DNA from: Leptotrichia hofstadii
GTDB lineage: Bacteria; Fusobacteriota; Fusobacteriia; Fusobacteriales; Leptotrichiaceae
Direction of reading: 5' to 3'
Assembly (NCBI RefSeq): GCF_007990525.1
Contig: NZ_AP019823.1
Span: 1,054,001 to 1,118,000, forward strand
Length of the DNA stretch: 64,000 nucleotides
The position numbers and the translations under genes are program-made. Shown piece after piece: positions 44,615-53,365 of the stretch. Position 1 is the stretch's first letter; the number at the start of each line of letters is the position of its first letter. The notes beneath the pieces were generated by a model, which saw only the letters and a program-made list of their open reading frames with translations, did not search any database and was not told the origin of the DNA.

Positions 44615-45415
44615 TTAATACAAATATAACTCGTTTCCCAAGTCCTTTTCCAATTCTAAAATTTCTTTAGTCAATTCTGAATAAAAATTAGTTTCATAAA
44701 TTTCTTTTTCCATAAATTCATTATACTTTTTTTCTGGAATTTTACCATCTTTATCCGTATTTTTTGCTATAAACTGCTTTAAATATTTATTCAGTTCATC
44801 TAAATTTCTCCCTGCATACTCTTTCACCATAACTGCTGTATCAACATTTCCATAATCAAAAATATAAAAATACGGATATGATAATTCAGGAATTTTTATT
44901 ACAATGTAATCTGAAAAAACTTTTGTTTTATGCTCTCTGCCAAATAAATAATCATCCCCACCTTCTGGTGAAACTATTATTTCATCAGTAACAATATTTT
45001 TTATTGCGTCATGAATTATCAGCATCTTCTTAATTTTTTTTATTCTTTCTTTAACAAAATCTTTTAACGTAACATCTGATTCTTTGTTAAAGTACAGTTT
45101 ATCATCTTTAAAACTAATATCCCAATATCTCTTTGCTTTAAAATTTGATAAATCGGTATTAAGTTTAACTAAAATACCTATATTTCGTTCATCCCAACCC
45201 AAGGATTTTGGATCTGTGATAAACAATGAACCTAGACATTTTCCTGTGGTAAATTCACAATATCCTCTTACTTTTTGGATTTCAAATCCAGTTTCTAATT
45301 TTTGAACAAGATTTTGAGCATAGTGATAGTAAACTCTTTTATCCATTTCTATAGACTTAGAAAATATTATTGTTTGTAATATAAAAAAATATAAAATAAT
45401 TTTTACTGCTCTCAT
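44615..45415 (-). CDS. Secreted hypothetical protein
   Basis: A 266-residue protein with an N-terminal signal (IILYFFILQTIIFSKS), probably cleaved after FSKS or SKS and exported to the periplasm. The mature part has two Cys (YCEFTTGKCLGS near 48-59) and ends in acidic helices. No family recognised. AAAGGAGAC precedes the ATG. It stands alone on the minus strand between tRNA-Cys and the flavoprotein. Confidence 0.6.
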   Translation of the reverse strand: MRAVKIILYFFILQTIIFSKSIEMDKRVYYHYAQNLVQKLETGFEIQKVRGYCEFTTGKCLGSLFITDPKSLGWDERNIGILVKLNTDLSNFKAKRYWDISFKDDKLYFNKESDVTLKDFVKERIKKIKKMLIIHDAIKNIVTDEIIVSPEGGDDYLFGREHKTKVFSDYIVIKIPELSYPYFYIFDYGNVDTAVMVKEYAGRNLDELNKYLKQFIAKNTDKDGKIPEKKYNEFMEKEIYETNFYSELTKEILELEKDLGNELYLY

Positions 45416-45679
45416 TTTGTCTCCTTTCTTTATTATATATCATAAATTTTAATTAATAACATTAATGTTTTTTATTATTTTAACATAATTTATATATAAA
45501 TGTAAATGTTAAAATTTTTATTAGGGAAATAAATTTTTGAAATATAAGTTTAGTAAACCGATAAGATTAAGTAATCTTGTTTTTTTATAAAAAATGTGGT
45601 ATTCTTAAGACAAGGAAATCTAATTTTATAATGAATACAATTATGTAACTGATTGTATAAAATGGAAAGGACGAAGAAA

Positions 45680-47053
45680 ATGAAAAAATATGATGCAATA
45701 ATAATTGGATTTGGAAAAGGTGGAAAAACTTTGGCAGGATTTTTGGCTGGGAAAGGTCAAAATGTGGCTTTGATTGAGAAATCGGACAAGATGTACGGAG
45801 GGACTTGTATAAATATTGGGTGTATTCCTACGAAAAAACTTGTTGACAGTACAAAAGTTCTTAAAAATAAAGGATTAAGCGGTATTGAGGAAAAGGAAAG
45901 ATTTTATGAGGAAAGCATAAATAATAAAAATACATTGATTGGTGCATTACGTGGAAAAAATTATGAAATGCTGGCTACAAAGGAAAATATTGATATTTAT
46001 GATGGATTTGGAAGCTTTGTTTCAAAAAATGTTGTTAATATTGAAAGTAATGGGGAAAATGTTCAGATTGAAGGAGAAAAAATATTTATAAATACAGGTT
46101 CAGTTACAATAATTCCTGGTATAAAAGGGCTTAAAGAAAGTAATCACGTTTATACAAGCACTTCAATTATGGAATTAAAGGAACTTCCTAAAAAATTGAC
46201 TATTTTGGGAGCAGGGTACATTGGGCTGGAATTTGCTTCAATGTATGCTGATTTTGGGTCAGAAGTTACAGTGATTGATTTGGCACAAAGACTTATGCCT
46301 AGGGAAGATGAAGAAATTGCTGATAGAGCAAAGGCTATATTTGAGGCAAAAGGAATTAAATTTTTACTGGAATCAAAAATTGAGGAAATTGTTGATAAAA
46401 ATGGAAAAGGATACGTGCAAATTTCACAAGGAGCAAGCAAGAGCGAAATTGAATCAGACGCAATTCTTGTGGCAATTGGAAGAAAACCTAATACAGAAGG
46501 ACTTAATTTAGAAGCAGCAGGAGTAAAAACTGACGAAAAAGGTGCGGTTGTAGTTGACGAAACATTGAAAACGACAGCTGATAACATTTGGGCAATGGGA
46601 GATGTGAAAGGCGGACTTCAATTTACATATATTTCTCTTGACGACTTTAGAATAATAAGAGATAATCTTTACAATGGAGGAAATAGAACAGTAAATGACA
46701 GAAATGTAATTCCATATAGCGTATTCATAAATCCACCTTTATCAAGAGTTGGAATGACTGAAAGCGAAGCAATTGCCAAAGGATATGAAGTAAAAACAGG
46801 AAGACTTGAAGCAATGGCAATTCCAAAAGCAAAAATAGAAGGTGTAACAGATGGACTGCTTAAAGCAGTTATAGATGCAAAAACAGACAAAATATTGGGA
46901 TGTACTTTATTATGCAATACTTCCCACGAAATGATAAACATTGTTGCAGCGGCTATGAAAGCTGAACAAAAATATACATTCCTAAAAGATATGATATTTA
47001 CTCACCCAACAATGAGCGAGGCTTTGAATGATTTGTTTGGGAGCGTGAAATAA
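45680..47053 (+). CDS. FAD-dependent pyridine nucleotide-disulfide oxidoreductase, RclA/hypothiocyanite reductase-like
   Basis: A 457-residue class I flavoprotein. FAD motif IIGFGKGGKTLAG, redox cysteines 43 and 48 in GGTCINIGCIPTK, NAD(P)H motif ILGAGYIGLEF, second FAD motif WAMGDVKGGLQFTYIS, and C-terminal dimer domain ending FTHPTMSEALNDLF. The start IIGFGKGGKTLA and GGTCINIGCIPTK are closer to RclA (reactive chlorine defence) than to lipoamide dehydrogenase, and no 2-oxoacid dehydrogenase genes are near. Related enzymes reduce hypothiocyanous acid made by lactoperoxidase, which would suit an oral bacterium. The ATG at 45680 follows AAAGGA. Confidence 0.87.
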   Translation: MKKYDAIIIGFGKGGKTLAGFLAGKGQNVALIEKSDKMYGGTCINIGCIPTKKLVDSTKVLKNKGLSGIEEKERFYEESINNKNTLIGALRGKNYEMLATKENIDIYDGFGSFVSKNVVNIESNGENVQIEGEKIFINTGSVTIIPGIKGLKESNHVYTSTSIMELKELPKKLTILGAGYIGLEFASMYADFGSEVTVIDLAQRLMPREDEEIADRAKAIFEAKGIKFLLESKIEEIVDKNGKGYVQISQGASKSEIESDAILVAIGRKPNTEGLNLEAAGVKTDEKGAVVVDETLKTTADNIWAMGDVKGGLQFTYISLDDFRIIRDNLYNGGNRTVNDRNVIPYSVFINPPLSRVGMTESEAIAKGYEVKTGRLEAMAIPKAKIEGVTDGLLKAVIDAKTDKILGCTLLCNTSHEMINIVAAAMKAEQKYTFLKDMIFTHPTMSEALNDLFGSVK

Positions 47054-47054
47054 A

Positions 47055-47561
47055 TTGAAAGAACTGATTGTACTTATATTTTTAAATTTATTGATGTTTT
47101 ATAGCTTATTTAGATTACTTTTTTGTTTTATAAAAGTTTTTCAGAAAAAAGAAATTAAGAAGTTTTTATGGGGTGATTTAGTTTTTGGAATAGTGTATTT
47201 GTTTTTCATAGAAGTTTTGGGTAAGGATTTTTTTTCACAAAACCAAGGCTTACATGTAATAGTATGTATTTTGGTTGTTTTATTGTTTATGCTAATGAAA
47301 AGAAAAACTAACAAGTTCTTGTCTTATGTTGCTTTTTCTTTAGTTTTTATTGATTTATTAGGATTGATTTATCATGGAAATATGCAATTTTATGGAATTA
47401 TAGTTTTACAAATGCCGATTTTTATAATTGCAAATTTTGTAAAAGATGATAATAGGTTAAATAAATATACATATTCGGCATTAATAATGGCTAATTCACT
47501 CAATATATCTGCAATTTCACTTAAAACTTTAATGTTGTTGGAAAAGACAGGAAAAATTTGA
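47055..47561 (+). CDS. Membrane protein of unknown function (paralog 1)
   Basis: A 168-residue protein with five hydrophobic segments (about 3-28, 39-58, 67-80, 88-104 and 110-128). The start is TTG, one base after the flavoprotein stop, with GGGAG about 12 bases before. The arrangement (FIKVFQKKEIKKFLWGDLVFG followed by paired helices) is repeated in the downstream frame-broken gene, so the two arose by tandem duplication. No family name. Confidence 0.6.
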   Translation: MKELIVLIFLNLLMFYSLFRLLFCFIKVFQKKEIKKFLWGDLVFGIVYLFFIEVLGKDFFSQNQGLHVIVCILVVLLFMLMKRKTNKFLSYVAFSLVFIDLLGLIYHGNMQFYGIIVLQMPIFIIANFVKDDNRLNKYTYSALIMANSLNISAISLKTLMLLEKTGKI

Positions 47562-47578
47562 ATCAAGGAGAAGGTAAA

Positions 47579-48084
47579 ATGGTATTAATTTTAATGACAG
47601 TTGTAGTACTTTTTTACGAATTATTCAAAATTCTCTTTAATATTATAAGGTTTTTTTTTTTAAAAAAAGGATAAAAAAATTTTTGGAAATTGACTTGGCT
47701 GCTGGGATGATTTGTTTCATTTTATGGTTAGCGGCAATGGGAAATTACTCTTATTTGTTTCCTAATCAAATATTTCATTCAATATTTTATGTTGTTGCTG
47801 TTTTAATATTTTTAACAAATGAAACAGAGAAAAAAGTTTATAATTATTTGTTATTTGCAATAACGGTGATTGATATAATAATCTTTTTAATTGCATTATT
47901 CAGTATATTTGGTTTGTATCCTGTTATGTTTTTTCTACCTGTTATATTGATTTGTATAGTATTAATTCTAAGAAAAAAGAATGATAAATTGGATTATGGA
48001 TATTTAATGTTGTCTTTAATTAATATTGTAAATATTTTATTGCCATATGCAATGATGATTGCTTATATAGCTTCGGAGTTATAA
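47579..48084 (+). pseudogene. Membrane protein (paralog 2) broken at a T11 tract
   Basis: ATG at 47579, behind AAGGAGAAGG, opens MVLILMTVVVLFYELF, aligned with the start of paralog 1, but stops at 47672-47674 after a run of 11 T (47651-47661) and 7 A. The adjacent frame continues KKRIKKFLEIDLAAG and four more membrane segments to 48084. Twelve T would restore one ORF of about 168 codons, the same size as paralog 1. Either a slippage (phase-variable) site in the off state, a real mutation, or a sequencing error. Confidence 0.7.
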
Positions 48085-48295
48085 AAAAATTGTTTTTACT
48101 TTTTGTTAATTAATGTTATAATTATTTATAGATTTTTTACTGTACTTTTTGGCATAAATTGGAAAAAAAGATAAAAAATAATCTCAACACTAAGAGTTTA
48201 ATATCAATAAATTTTATTTTATATCATATTTTAGATAAAAATTAAGATAGAAATTAGAAATGAAAGTAATATTTTTTAGAAAGGAAATTAGAAAA

Positions 48296-48517
48296 ATGGA
48301 AGATATTATTAAAAAAGTAAATGAATTTTCAAAGTTGGCACGTGAGAGGGAATTGACGAAAGAAGAGAAGAAAGAGCGTGAAAAATATAGAAAAATGTAT
48401 ATTGAAAAATTTAAGGAAAGTGTGAGAGGGCATTTGGACAGCATTAAGGTTGTTAGAGTGGATGACGATGGAAATCCAATTGATGATGACGGGAATGTTA
48501 TTGAGCCTGAAGCGTAA
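48296..48517 (+). CDS. DUF896 (YnzC-like) protein
   Basis: A 73-residue protein made of a helical hairpin: VNEFSKLARERELTKEEKKE, then REKYRKMYIEKFKESVRGHL, then DSIKVV. This is the DUF896/YnzC signature; B. subtilis YnzC is part of an SOS-regulated operon, but the function is unknown. The acidic tail VDDDGNPIDDDGNV is longer than usual. The ATG at 48296 is supported by AAAGGAAA; an upstream start would add twelve residues. Confidence 0.88.
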   Translation: MEDIIKKVNEFSKLARERELTKEEKKEREKYRKMYIEKFKESVRGHLDSIKVVRVDDDGNPIDDDGNVIEPEA

Positions 48518-48630
48518 ATAAAACAGTAATAATAGCATTTAGAGATTAATCTTTTAAAATCTTGAAAGTTGGATTGATAAGATTTTGGTAATTGTTTAAA
48601 GTGGATTAGGAAGGGAATGAGTGGAAATTT

Positions 48631-49293
48631 ATGAAATATGATTTAGTTATATTTGATTTGGACGGAACGCTTATGGATACGTCGAAATCTATTACAAAGA
48701 CTGTAAATTCAGCGATGGAAGAACTTGGGAAAAAGCAATATTCTGCTAATGAATGCGTAAAATTTGTTGGTGGTGGAGTTTCAGGGCTTGCACGGAATAT
48801 TTTGGGAAAAGAGAAATATGAGGATGTAACGAATGAGGAAATGGAAAAAGTTATAAGAAAATATTATGATATTTACTTTGACTATGGTGTTGAGCCTTAT
48901 GAAGGAATACCTGAATTGCTTGATTTTTTGGAACAGAATGGCGTGAAAAAAGGTATTGTAACAAACAAGGATCATGAAACAGCCTTATCTGCAGTTGATA
49001 AAAAGTTATCCAAATGGAAATTTGATGGAATATTTGGCTCAAATGAAAAGGAATATCCAAATAAGCCAAATCCGTACAATGTTTATAAAATGGCACAAAA
49101 CTTAAATATTTCAAAAGAAAAAATATTATTTGTTGGAGATATGCTTGTGGATGTAAATACAGCTAAAAATGCTGGAATTGATATTGTTTACTGCAAATGG
49201 GGATTTGGCGAAGTAAAAGGCGAGGATGGAATTGATGAAGATGTGAAGGTGTCTGATGTTCAGGAAATTATTGAGAGAATAAAAGGTGAATAG
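48631..49293 (+). CDS. HAD family phosphatase (phosphoglycolate phosphatase-like)
   Basis: A 220-residue HAD hydrolase. Motif I is FDLDGTLMDT (residues 8-17, nucleophile Asp), motif II KGIVTNKDH (Thr), motif III Lys in YPNKPNP, and motif IV FVGDMLVDVNTAKNAG. The helical cap between residues 18 and 85 is the Gph/PgmB type. Substrate not determined by sequence. Confidence 0.92.
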   Translation: MKYDLVIFDLDGTLMDTSKSITKTVNSAMEELGKKQYSANECVKFVGGGVSGLARNILGKEKYEDVTNEEMEKVIRKYYDIYFDYGVEPYEGIPELLDFLEQNGVKKGIVTNKDHETALSAVDKKLSKWKFDGIFGSNEKEYPNKPNPYNVYKMAQNLNISKEKILFVGDMLVDVNTAKNAGIDIVYCKWGFGEVKGEDGIDEDVKVSDVQEIIERIKGE

Positions 49294-49306
49294 AAAGTTT
49301 TTAGAG

Positions 49307-49346
49307 AAATCGTTTTAGTATTTTATATTAAAGCGATTTTTTTTGA
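49307..49346 (+). terminator. Intrinsic terminator after the HAD gene
   Basis: AAATCGTTTTA (49307-49317) pairs with TAAAGCGATTT (49329-49339), followed by more T. Confidence 0.75.
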
Positions 49347-49448
49347 TTTGTAAAGTGCTATACATTTACTAGAGAAAATGATAAAATAAAATCAAGATAA
49401 AAAAGTTTGGGTAACAAATGAAAAGCAGAAGAAGGAACGGTGGGATGT

Positions 49449-50522
49449 ATGAAAGAGCAGAGAAGTCAGAAGATTTTGGTAATAAATACAGGTGGGACAA
49501 TCAGCATGGTTCATTCAGATAAAGATGACAATAAAAGTGCATTGAAGCCCTCTTCATCTTGGGAGGAAGTTATATATAACTATCAATTTTTAAAGGATAT
49601 GAAAGTTGATTATGTTCAGACAAGCAAAATCATTGATTCTTCTGATATGAATTATGAAATTTGGCTGGAAATTGGTAAAATAATTGAAGAAAATTACGAT
49701 AAATACAAAGGTTTTGTAATACTGCATGGAACGGATACAATGTCCTACACTGCAAGTGTTCTTTCTTTTATGTTAAAAAATCTTGGGAAAACGGTTATTT
49801 TGACAGGAGCACAGCGTCCGATTCAGGAAATAAGAAGTGATGGACTGCAAAATTTGCTAACTTCTATTGAAATAATTGAAAAACAGACTCAGGTAAATAG
49901 TGAAATTTGTAATTCAGAAAATGAAATACTGCCTGTAATTCCAGAAGTATGCGTATTTTTCAGGGATCATCTTTTTAGGGGAAATCGTTCAAGAAAGCTT
50001 GATTCTACGAATTATTTTGGATTTTCTTCCCCAAATTATCTTCCATTAGGGCAGGCAGGCTCAAAAATAAAAATATATGAAAACAGGCTATTATCAAAGC
50101 CAGAGGGAAAATTTTATGTAGATTACAAAATTAATCCAAATGTACTGATGATGGATGTATTCCCTGGATTTAATCCTAAAATTTTAAAACGGATATTCCA
50201 AGATGATGATAGTATAAAAGGACTTGTATTACGAACTTACGGAAGTGGAAATACTCCACAAAATAAAGAATTTTTAGAAACAATAAAATATATAATTGAT
50301 ATGGGAGTTATAATTCTGAATGTAACTCAATGCACAGTTGGAAGTGTGGAAATGGGACTTTATGAGTCAAATGCAATACTTACGGAACTAGGTGTTGTAA
50401 ATGGATACGATATGACACCAGAAGCTGCAATTACAAAATTTATGTGCCTTTTAGGGAAATATGATGTGGAAAAAGTTAAGGAAAGATTGGTAATGAATAT
50501 TGCGGGAGAGCTTACTAAATAG
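49449..50522 (+). CDS. ansA: Type I (cytoplasmic) L-asparaginase
   Basis: Hydrolyses asparagine to aspartate and ammonia. The 357-residue protein has the first Thr motif VINTGGTISM near the start, VILHGTDTMSYTASVL (second Thr-Asp pair and following) near 93-108, TGAQRPIQEIRSDG, and GYDMTPEAAITKF near the end. No signal peptide. The ATG at 49449 follows AAGGAAC; a GTG at 49440 would overlap that site. Confidence 0.93.
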   Translation: MKEQRSQKILVINTGGTISMVHSDKDDNKSALKPSSSWEEVIYNYQFLKDMKVDYVQTSKIIDSSDMNYEIWLEIGKIIEENYDKYKGFVILHGTDTMSYTASVLSFMLKNLGKTVILTGAQRPIQEIRSDGLQNLLTSIEIIEKQTQVNSEICNSENEILPVIPEVCVFFRDHLFRGNRSRKLDSTNYFGFSSPNYLPLGQAGSKIKIYENRLLSKPEGKFYVDYKINPNVLMMDVFPGFNPKILKRIFQDDDSIKGLVLRTYGSGNTPQNKEFLETIKYIIDMGVIILNVTQCTVGSVEMGLYESNAILTELGVVNGYDMTPEAAITKFMCLLGKYDVEKVKERLVMNIAGELTK

Positions 50523-50649
50523 ATTTTATACTAAACCCCATTTAAAAACGAATTCGTTAAAAACTTTTTTAATAAAGGATATAAACCTAATATTTCAAAT
50601 AATCAAAATATAATTTTTTATTTTTTAAATAAAGTCTAGTATAAATATA

Positions 50650-50781
50650 ATCTGTCGGAGCATTTTTATGTACTGGCAAAACTGTCTGAGCATAGCGAGT
50701 TTTTTGTCAGTGCAGAAAAATGCGTAGACTAGCCATAGGTTGTAGGATTTGCGGCAATGAGCAATCCTACGAAAATAAAAA
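50650..50781 (-). repeat. Dispersed ~130-bp repeat, copy 2 (inverted)
   Basis: Reverse complement of the repeat at 29660-29795 with only a few differences, including the GTAGGATT...AATCCTAC hairpin and the TGCCAG...ACTCGCTATGCTCAGACAG block. The surrounding gap (50523-51003) holds no gene. Its ends carry imperfect inverted copies of TACTAAA(T/C)CCCATT (50530-50546 and 50884-50900), which could be termini of a 380-base element. Confidence 0.75.
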
Positions 50782-51003
50782 TGAAAAAAATTTATTAATT
50801 AAAATATCTAAAAAATAATAAAAAACAATTTAGTTGAATGATTTATGAATTAACTATCAAACAATCCTACTATAAAAATTTAATGGGATTTAGTATTAGA
50901 TTTAGAATTATAATATTTATTATGTTAGTAAAATTGCTTTTAACTTATGAAGTATTCTGGTGTTATAAAGAAAAGTGAGTAATAAATTGATAAAGGATAT
51001 AAA

Positions 51004-52026
51004 ATGGAAAATATTAATACAGAAAAAATAAAGCTAGATAAATTAATAAGAGATTTTGAGAATACAAAATATTTTGGATATATGTTTTTTGTAGAATATG
51101 ATGGACAGAAATTTGAATCTTTTGATGAAAATCCTAATAAAAAGAGTGTTAAATCAGAATTCAGAAAAATGTTGGAAAATAACAAAATCAAGATTTTTAA
51201 AGGTATTCAGCAGGCTGGAAGGACTGATGCAAATGTGAGTGCAAAAGAAAATATACTTTATATAAATTCCAAAGAGATAATTGATTTTTCAAAATTAAAA
51301 TTTTTGGAAACAGAAGGGCTGAAAGTCAATAAAATAGTGAGAACATTGCCATTTCTTGAATTTCCACAAATGATTGAAAAAAGATATTATATTTATGAAT
51401 ATCCAAAAAAACTTAAGAAAAACGATGAAGAGAGAATAAATCAGATTTGCAATAAAGTATCTGGGAAAAAGAATTTTTACGAATTTACTTCAGAAAAGGG
51501 GAAAAAATTAAAAAATCACACAAGAGAAATTTTTGTGAAATATGAAAATGATAAACTGTATTTTGTGGGAGATGGATTTTTGCCACAGCAGGTGCGGATT
51601 ATGAGCAATTTTATTTTAAATAATACAAAATTTGATATTGAAAAATTAAATGATGAAAATTTTGAAAATAGGAAATTGGGGATAAAAGATAAAACGCTTG
51701 ATGGGAAATATTTGACACTTGTGAAAGTTGAATTTTCAGAAAAATTAGAGAAAATCAGTTTTTTTGATGTGAAAAATATTGAAGAATTGATAAATTTGAA
51801 AAAGAATAATAATGAAATTTTTGAAATAGAAAATTCTGAAATCAAAATAGATGATTTGAATGAACAATTAAAAAGCATTGATAAAGTTAAAAAAATTGAG
51901 AGAAATAGTTATTTTACAGTATTTTTCATTGAGAAGAAAGATAAAGGGGAATTTATTGGAAAAAGAGGGAAAAATATTAGGAAGTTAAAGAAGATTTTGG
52001 GGGATATAGTTGTAAAAGAGATTTGA
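51004..52026 (+). CDS. TruA-like tRNA pseudouridine synthase with C-terminal KH-type segment
   Basis: A 340-residue protein. Residues 20-250 resemble TruA: FFVEYDGQKFESF, then the catalytic GIQQAGRTDANVSAKENI with Asp75, and GDGFLPQQVRIM like the TruA FLxxMVRxM helix. Residues 260-340 are extra: a charged stretch, then VFFIEKKDKGEFIGKRGKNI with a GxxG loop (GKRG) typical of KH RNA-binding domains. The protein departs a good deal from standard TruA, so it may be a second paralog with another target uridine. AAAGGAT precedes the ATG. Confidence 0.75.
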   Translation: MENINTEKIKLDKLIRDFENTKYFGYMFFVEYDGQKFESFDENPNKKSVKSEFRKMLENNKIKIFKGIQQAGRTDANVSAKENILYINSKEIIDFSKLKFLETEGLKVNKIVRTLPFLEFPQMIEKRYYIYEYPKKLKKNDEERINQICNKVSGKKNFYEFTSEKGKKLKNHTREIFVKYENDKLYFVGDGFLPQQVRIMSNFILNNTKFDIEKLNDENFENRKLGIKDKTLDGKYLTLVKVEFSEKLEKISFFDVKNIEELINLKKNNNEIFEIENSEIKIDDLNEQLKSIDKVKKIERNSYFTVFFIEKKDKGEFIGKRGKNIRKLKKILGDIVVKEI

Positions 52027-52197
52027 AAAAATTGAAAAATATTTTATAGATTATGTAAAAATTTATTGTTTTTAAAAATTTTTAGATACTGTTTATAGAA
52101 AAATATTGAATGATGAGATTTGATAGCAGGATATTAACATATTTTGTCAGAAAGTGTAGAAAAATGAGAAAATCAAGATTAGGAAAAGAGTGGAAAA

Positions 52198-52614
52198 ATG
52201 TATATAATTAGAAAAGCAATGGAATATTTTAAACCGAAAATTAACAGGGCTTATATGAATGAGGCTTTGAAAAAATTGACAGAAAAAGAAAAGAAAATAT
52301 TTTTGGAAATGTCCGATTACGATAAGTTTCATTCGCTTGAAGTTTATAAAAAAATAAAAAAAACGGAACTGAAAAACAATGAGAAATATTTGAAATTGGC
52401 ACTTCTACATGACTGTGGAAAAGAAAATGTGTCGATTATAACGAGAGTTTTGCATAAATTAGGATTTAAAACGCAGTTGCAAAATCACGCACAAAGAAGT
52501 TTTGAAAAGCTGGAGAAAGTCGATGAGGAAGTAGCGGTTTTGGCGAAAAATCATCATAATAGAGGTTATTCTCAGGAAATGGATATTTTTCAGAAATGTG
52601 ATGATGAGAGTTAA
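52198..52614 (+). CDS. Small HD-domain protein
   Basis: A 138-residue HD-superfamily protein: DYDKFHSLEVYKKIK supplies the first His, LALLHDCGKEN the HD pair (about 76-86), NHAQRSFEKLEK a later His and LAKNHHNRGYS the final pair. These metal-binding residues suggest a phosphohydrolase acting on a nucleotide or phosphorylated substrate. AGGAAAAGAGTGG lies before the ATG. Confidence 0.83.
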   Translation: MYIIRKAMEYFKPKINRAYMNEALKKLTEKEKKIFLEMSDYDKFHSLEVYKKIKKTELKNNEKYLKLALLHDCGKENVSIITRVLHKLGFKTQLQNHAQRSFEKLEKVDEEVAVLAKNHHNRGYSQEMDIFQKCDDES

Positions 52615-52650
52615 GAAATTGATGAAAAATTTTTAGAAAAGAGTGATTTT

Positions 52651-53319
52651 ATGGAAGACAAGTATAAAATGACATTGGAGGAGAATATTTTTGTCGCAAA
52701 AAGAAATATAGTGGATTCAATTTGGAAATCGGCAAATCTGGAAGGAATAGCTGTAACTTATCCTCAGACAGAAACGATTTTTCAGGGACTGGGAGTTCAG
52801 AATATGAAAGTTAAGGATATAAATGCCATTGTTAATTTAAAACATTCGTGGGAATTTATTTTGGAAAATATTGAATATCCTCTTGATTTAAACTATATTT
52901 GCAAAATTAATCAGCTTATTGGAGAGGCAAATGTAAATCCTTTTCCTGGACAATTAAGATTTTCTGATGTAAGTATGGGTGGAACAGATTGGAAGCCTGA
53001 AATTCCAAATAAGGAAAAAGTGAATGATAATTTGAATGAAATTTTGGAAAGTGAAAACTCTGCAACAGAAAAAGCAATAAATTTAATGCTATATTTAATG
53101 AGAAGCCAACTTTTTTATGATGGAAATAAAAGAACAAGCATGATGACAGCAAATCACGTAATGATTCAAAACGGTGCTGGAATTATTTCTGTACCGATAA
53201 AACAGCAGGAGAAATTTTTGGAACTGCTTGTCAAATTTTATGAAACTAATGATACGAGTGAAATTAAGGAATTGATTTATAATCATTGTATTGATGGAAT
53301 AAATTTTAAAAGAGAATAA
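52651..53319 (+). CDS. Fic-fold protein with Gln in place of the catalytic His
   Basis: A 222-residue Fic/DOC-type protein. The active loop reads SQLFYDGNKRTSMM: the anion-binding DGNKR is intact but the first residue, normally His, is Gln153. An inhibitory helix motif SANLEG (about 27-32) is present, followed by GLGVQNMKVKDINAIVNLKH. Without His, AMP transfer by the usual mechanism is not expected; Fic homologs with altered loops use other chemistry or act as regulators. It is unlike the complete Fic enzyme at 2.7 kb. Confidence 0.82.
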   Translation: MEDKYKMTLEENIFVAKRNIVDSIWKSANLEGIAVTYPQTETIFQGLGVQNMKVKDINAIVNLKHSWEFILENIEYPLDLNYICKINQLIGEANVNPFPGQLRFSDVSMGGTDWKPEIPNKEKVNDNLNEILESENSATEKAINLMLYLMRSQLFYDGNKRTSMMTANHVMIQNGAGIISVPIKQQEKFLELLVKFYETNDTSEIKELIYNHCIDGINFKRE

Positions 53320-53365
53320 AATTTTTGGAAATAAAAAATTATAAAAGAAAGAAAAATAGATAATT

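Noticed and set aside
45680-47053. Lipoamide dehydrogenase of a pyruvate dehydrogenase complex
   Set aside because: No E1/E2 genes nearby, and motif details resemble RclA more closely.
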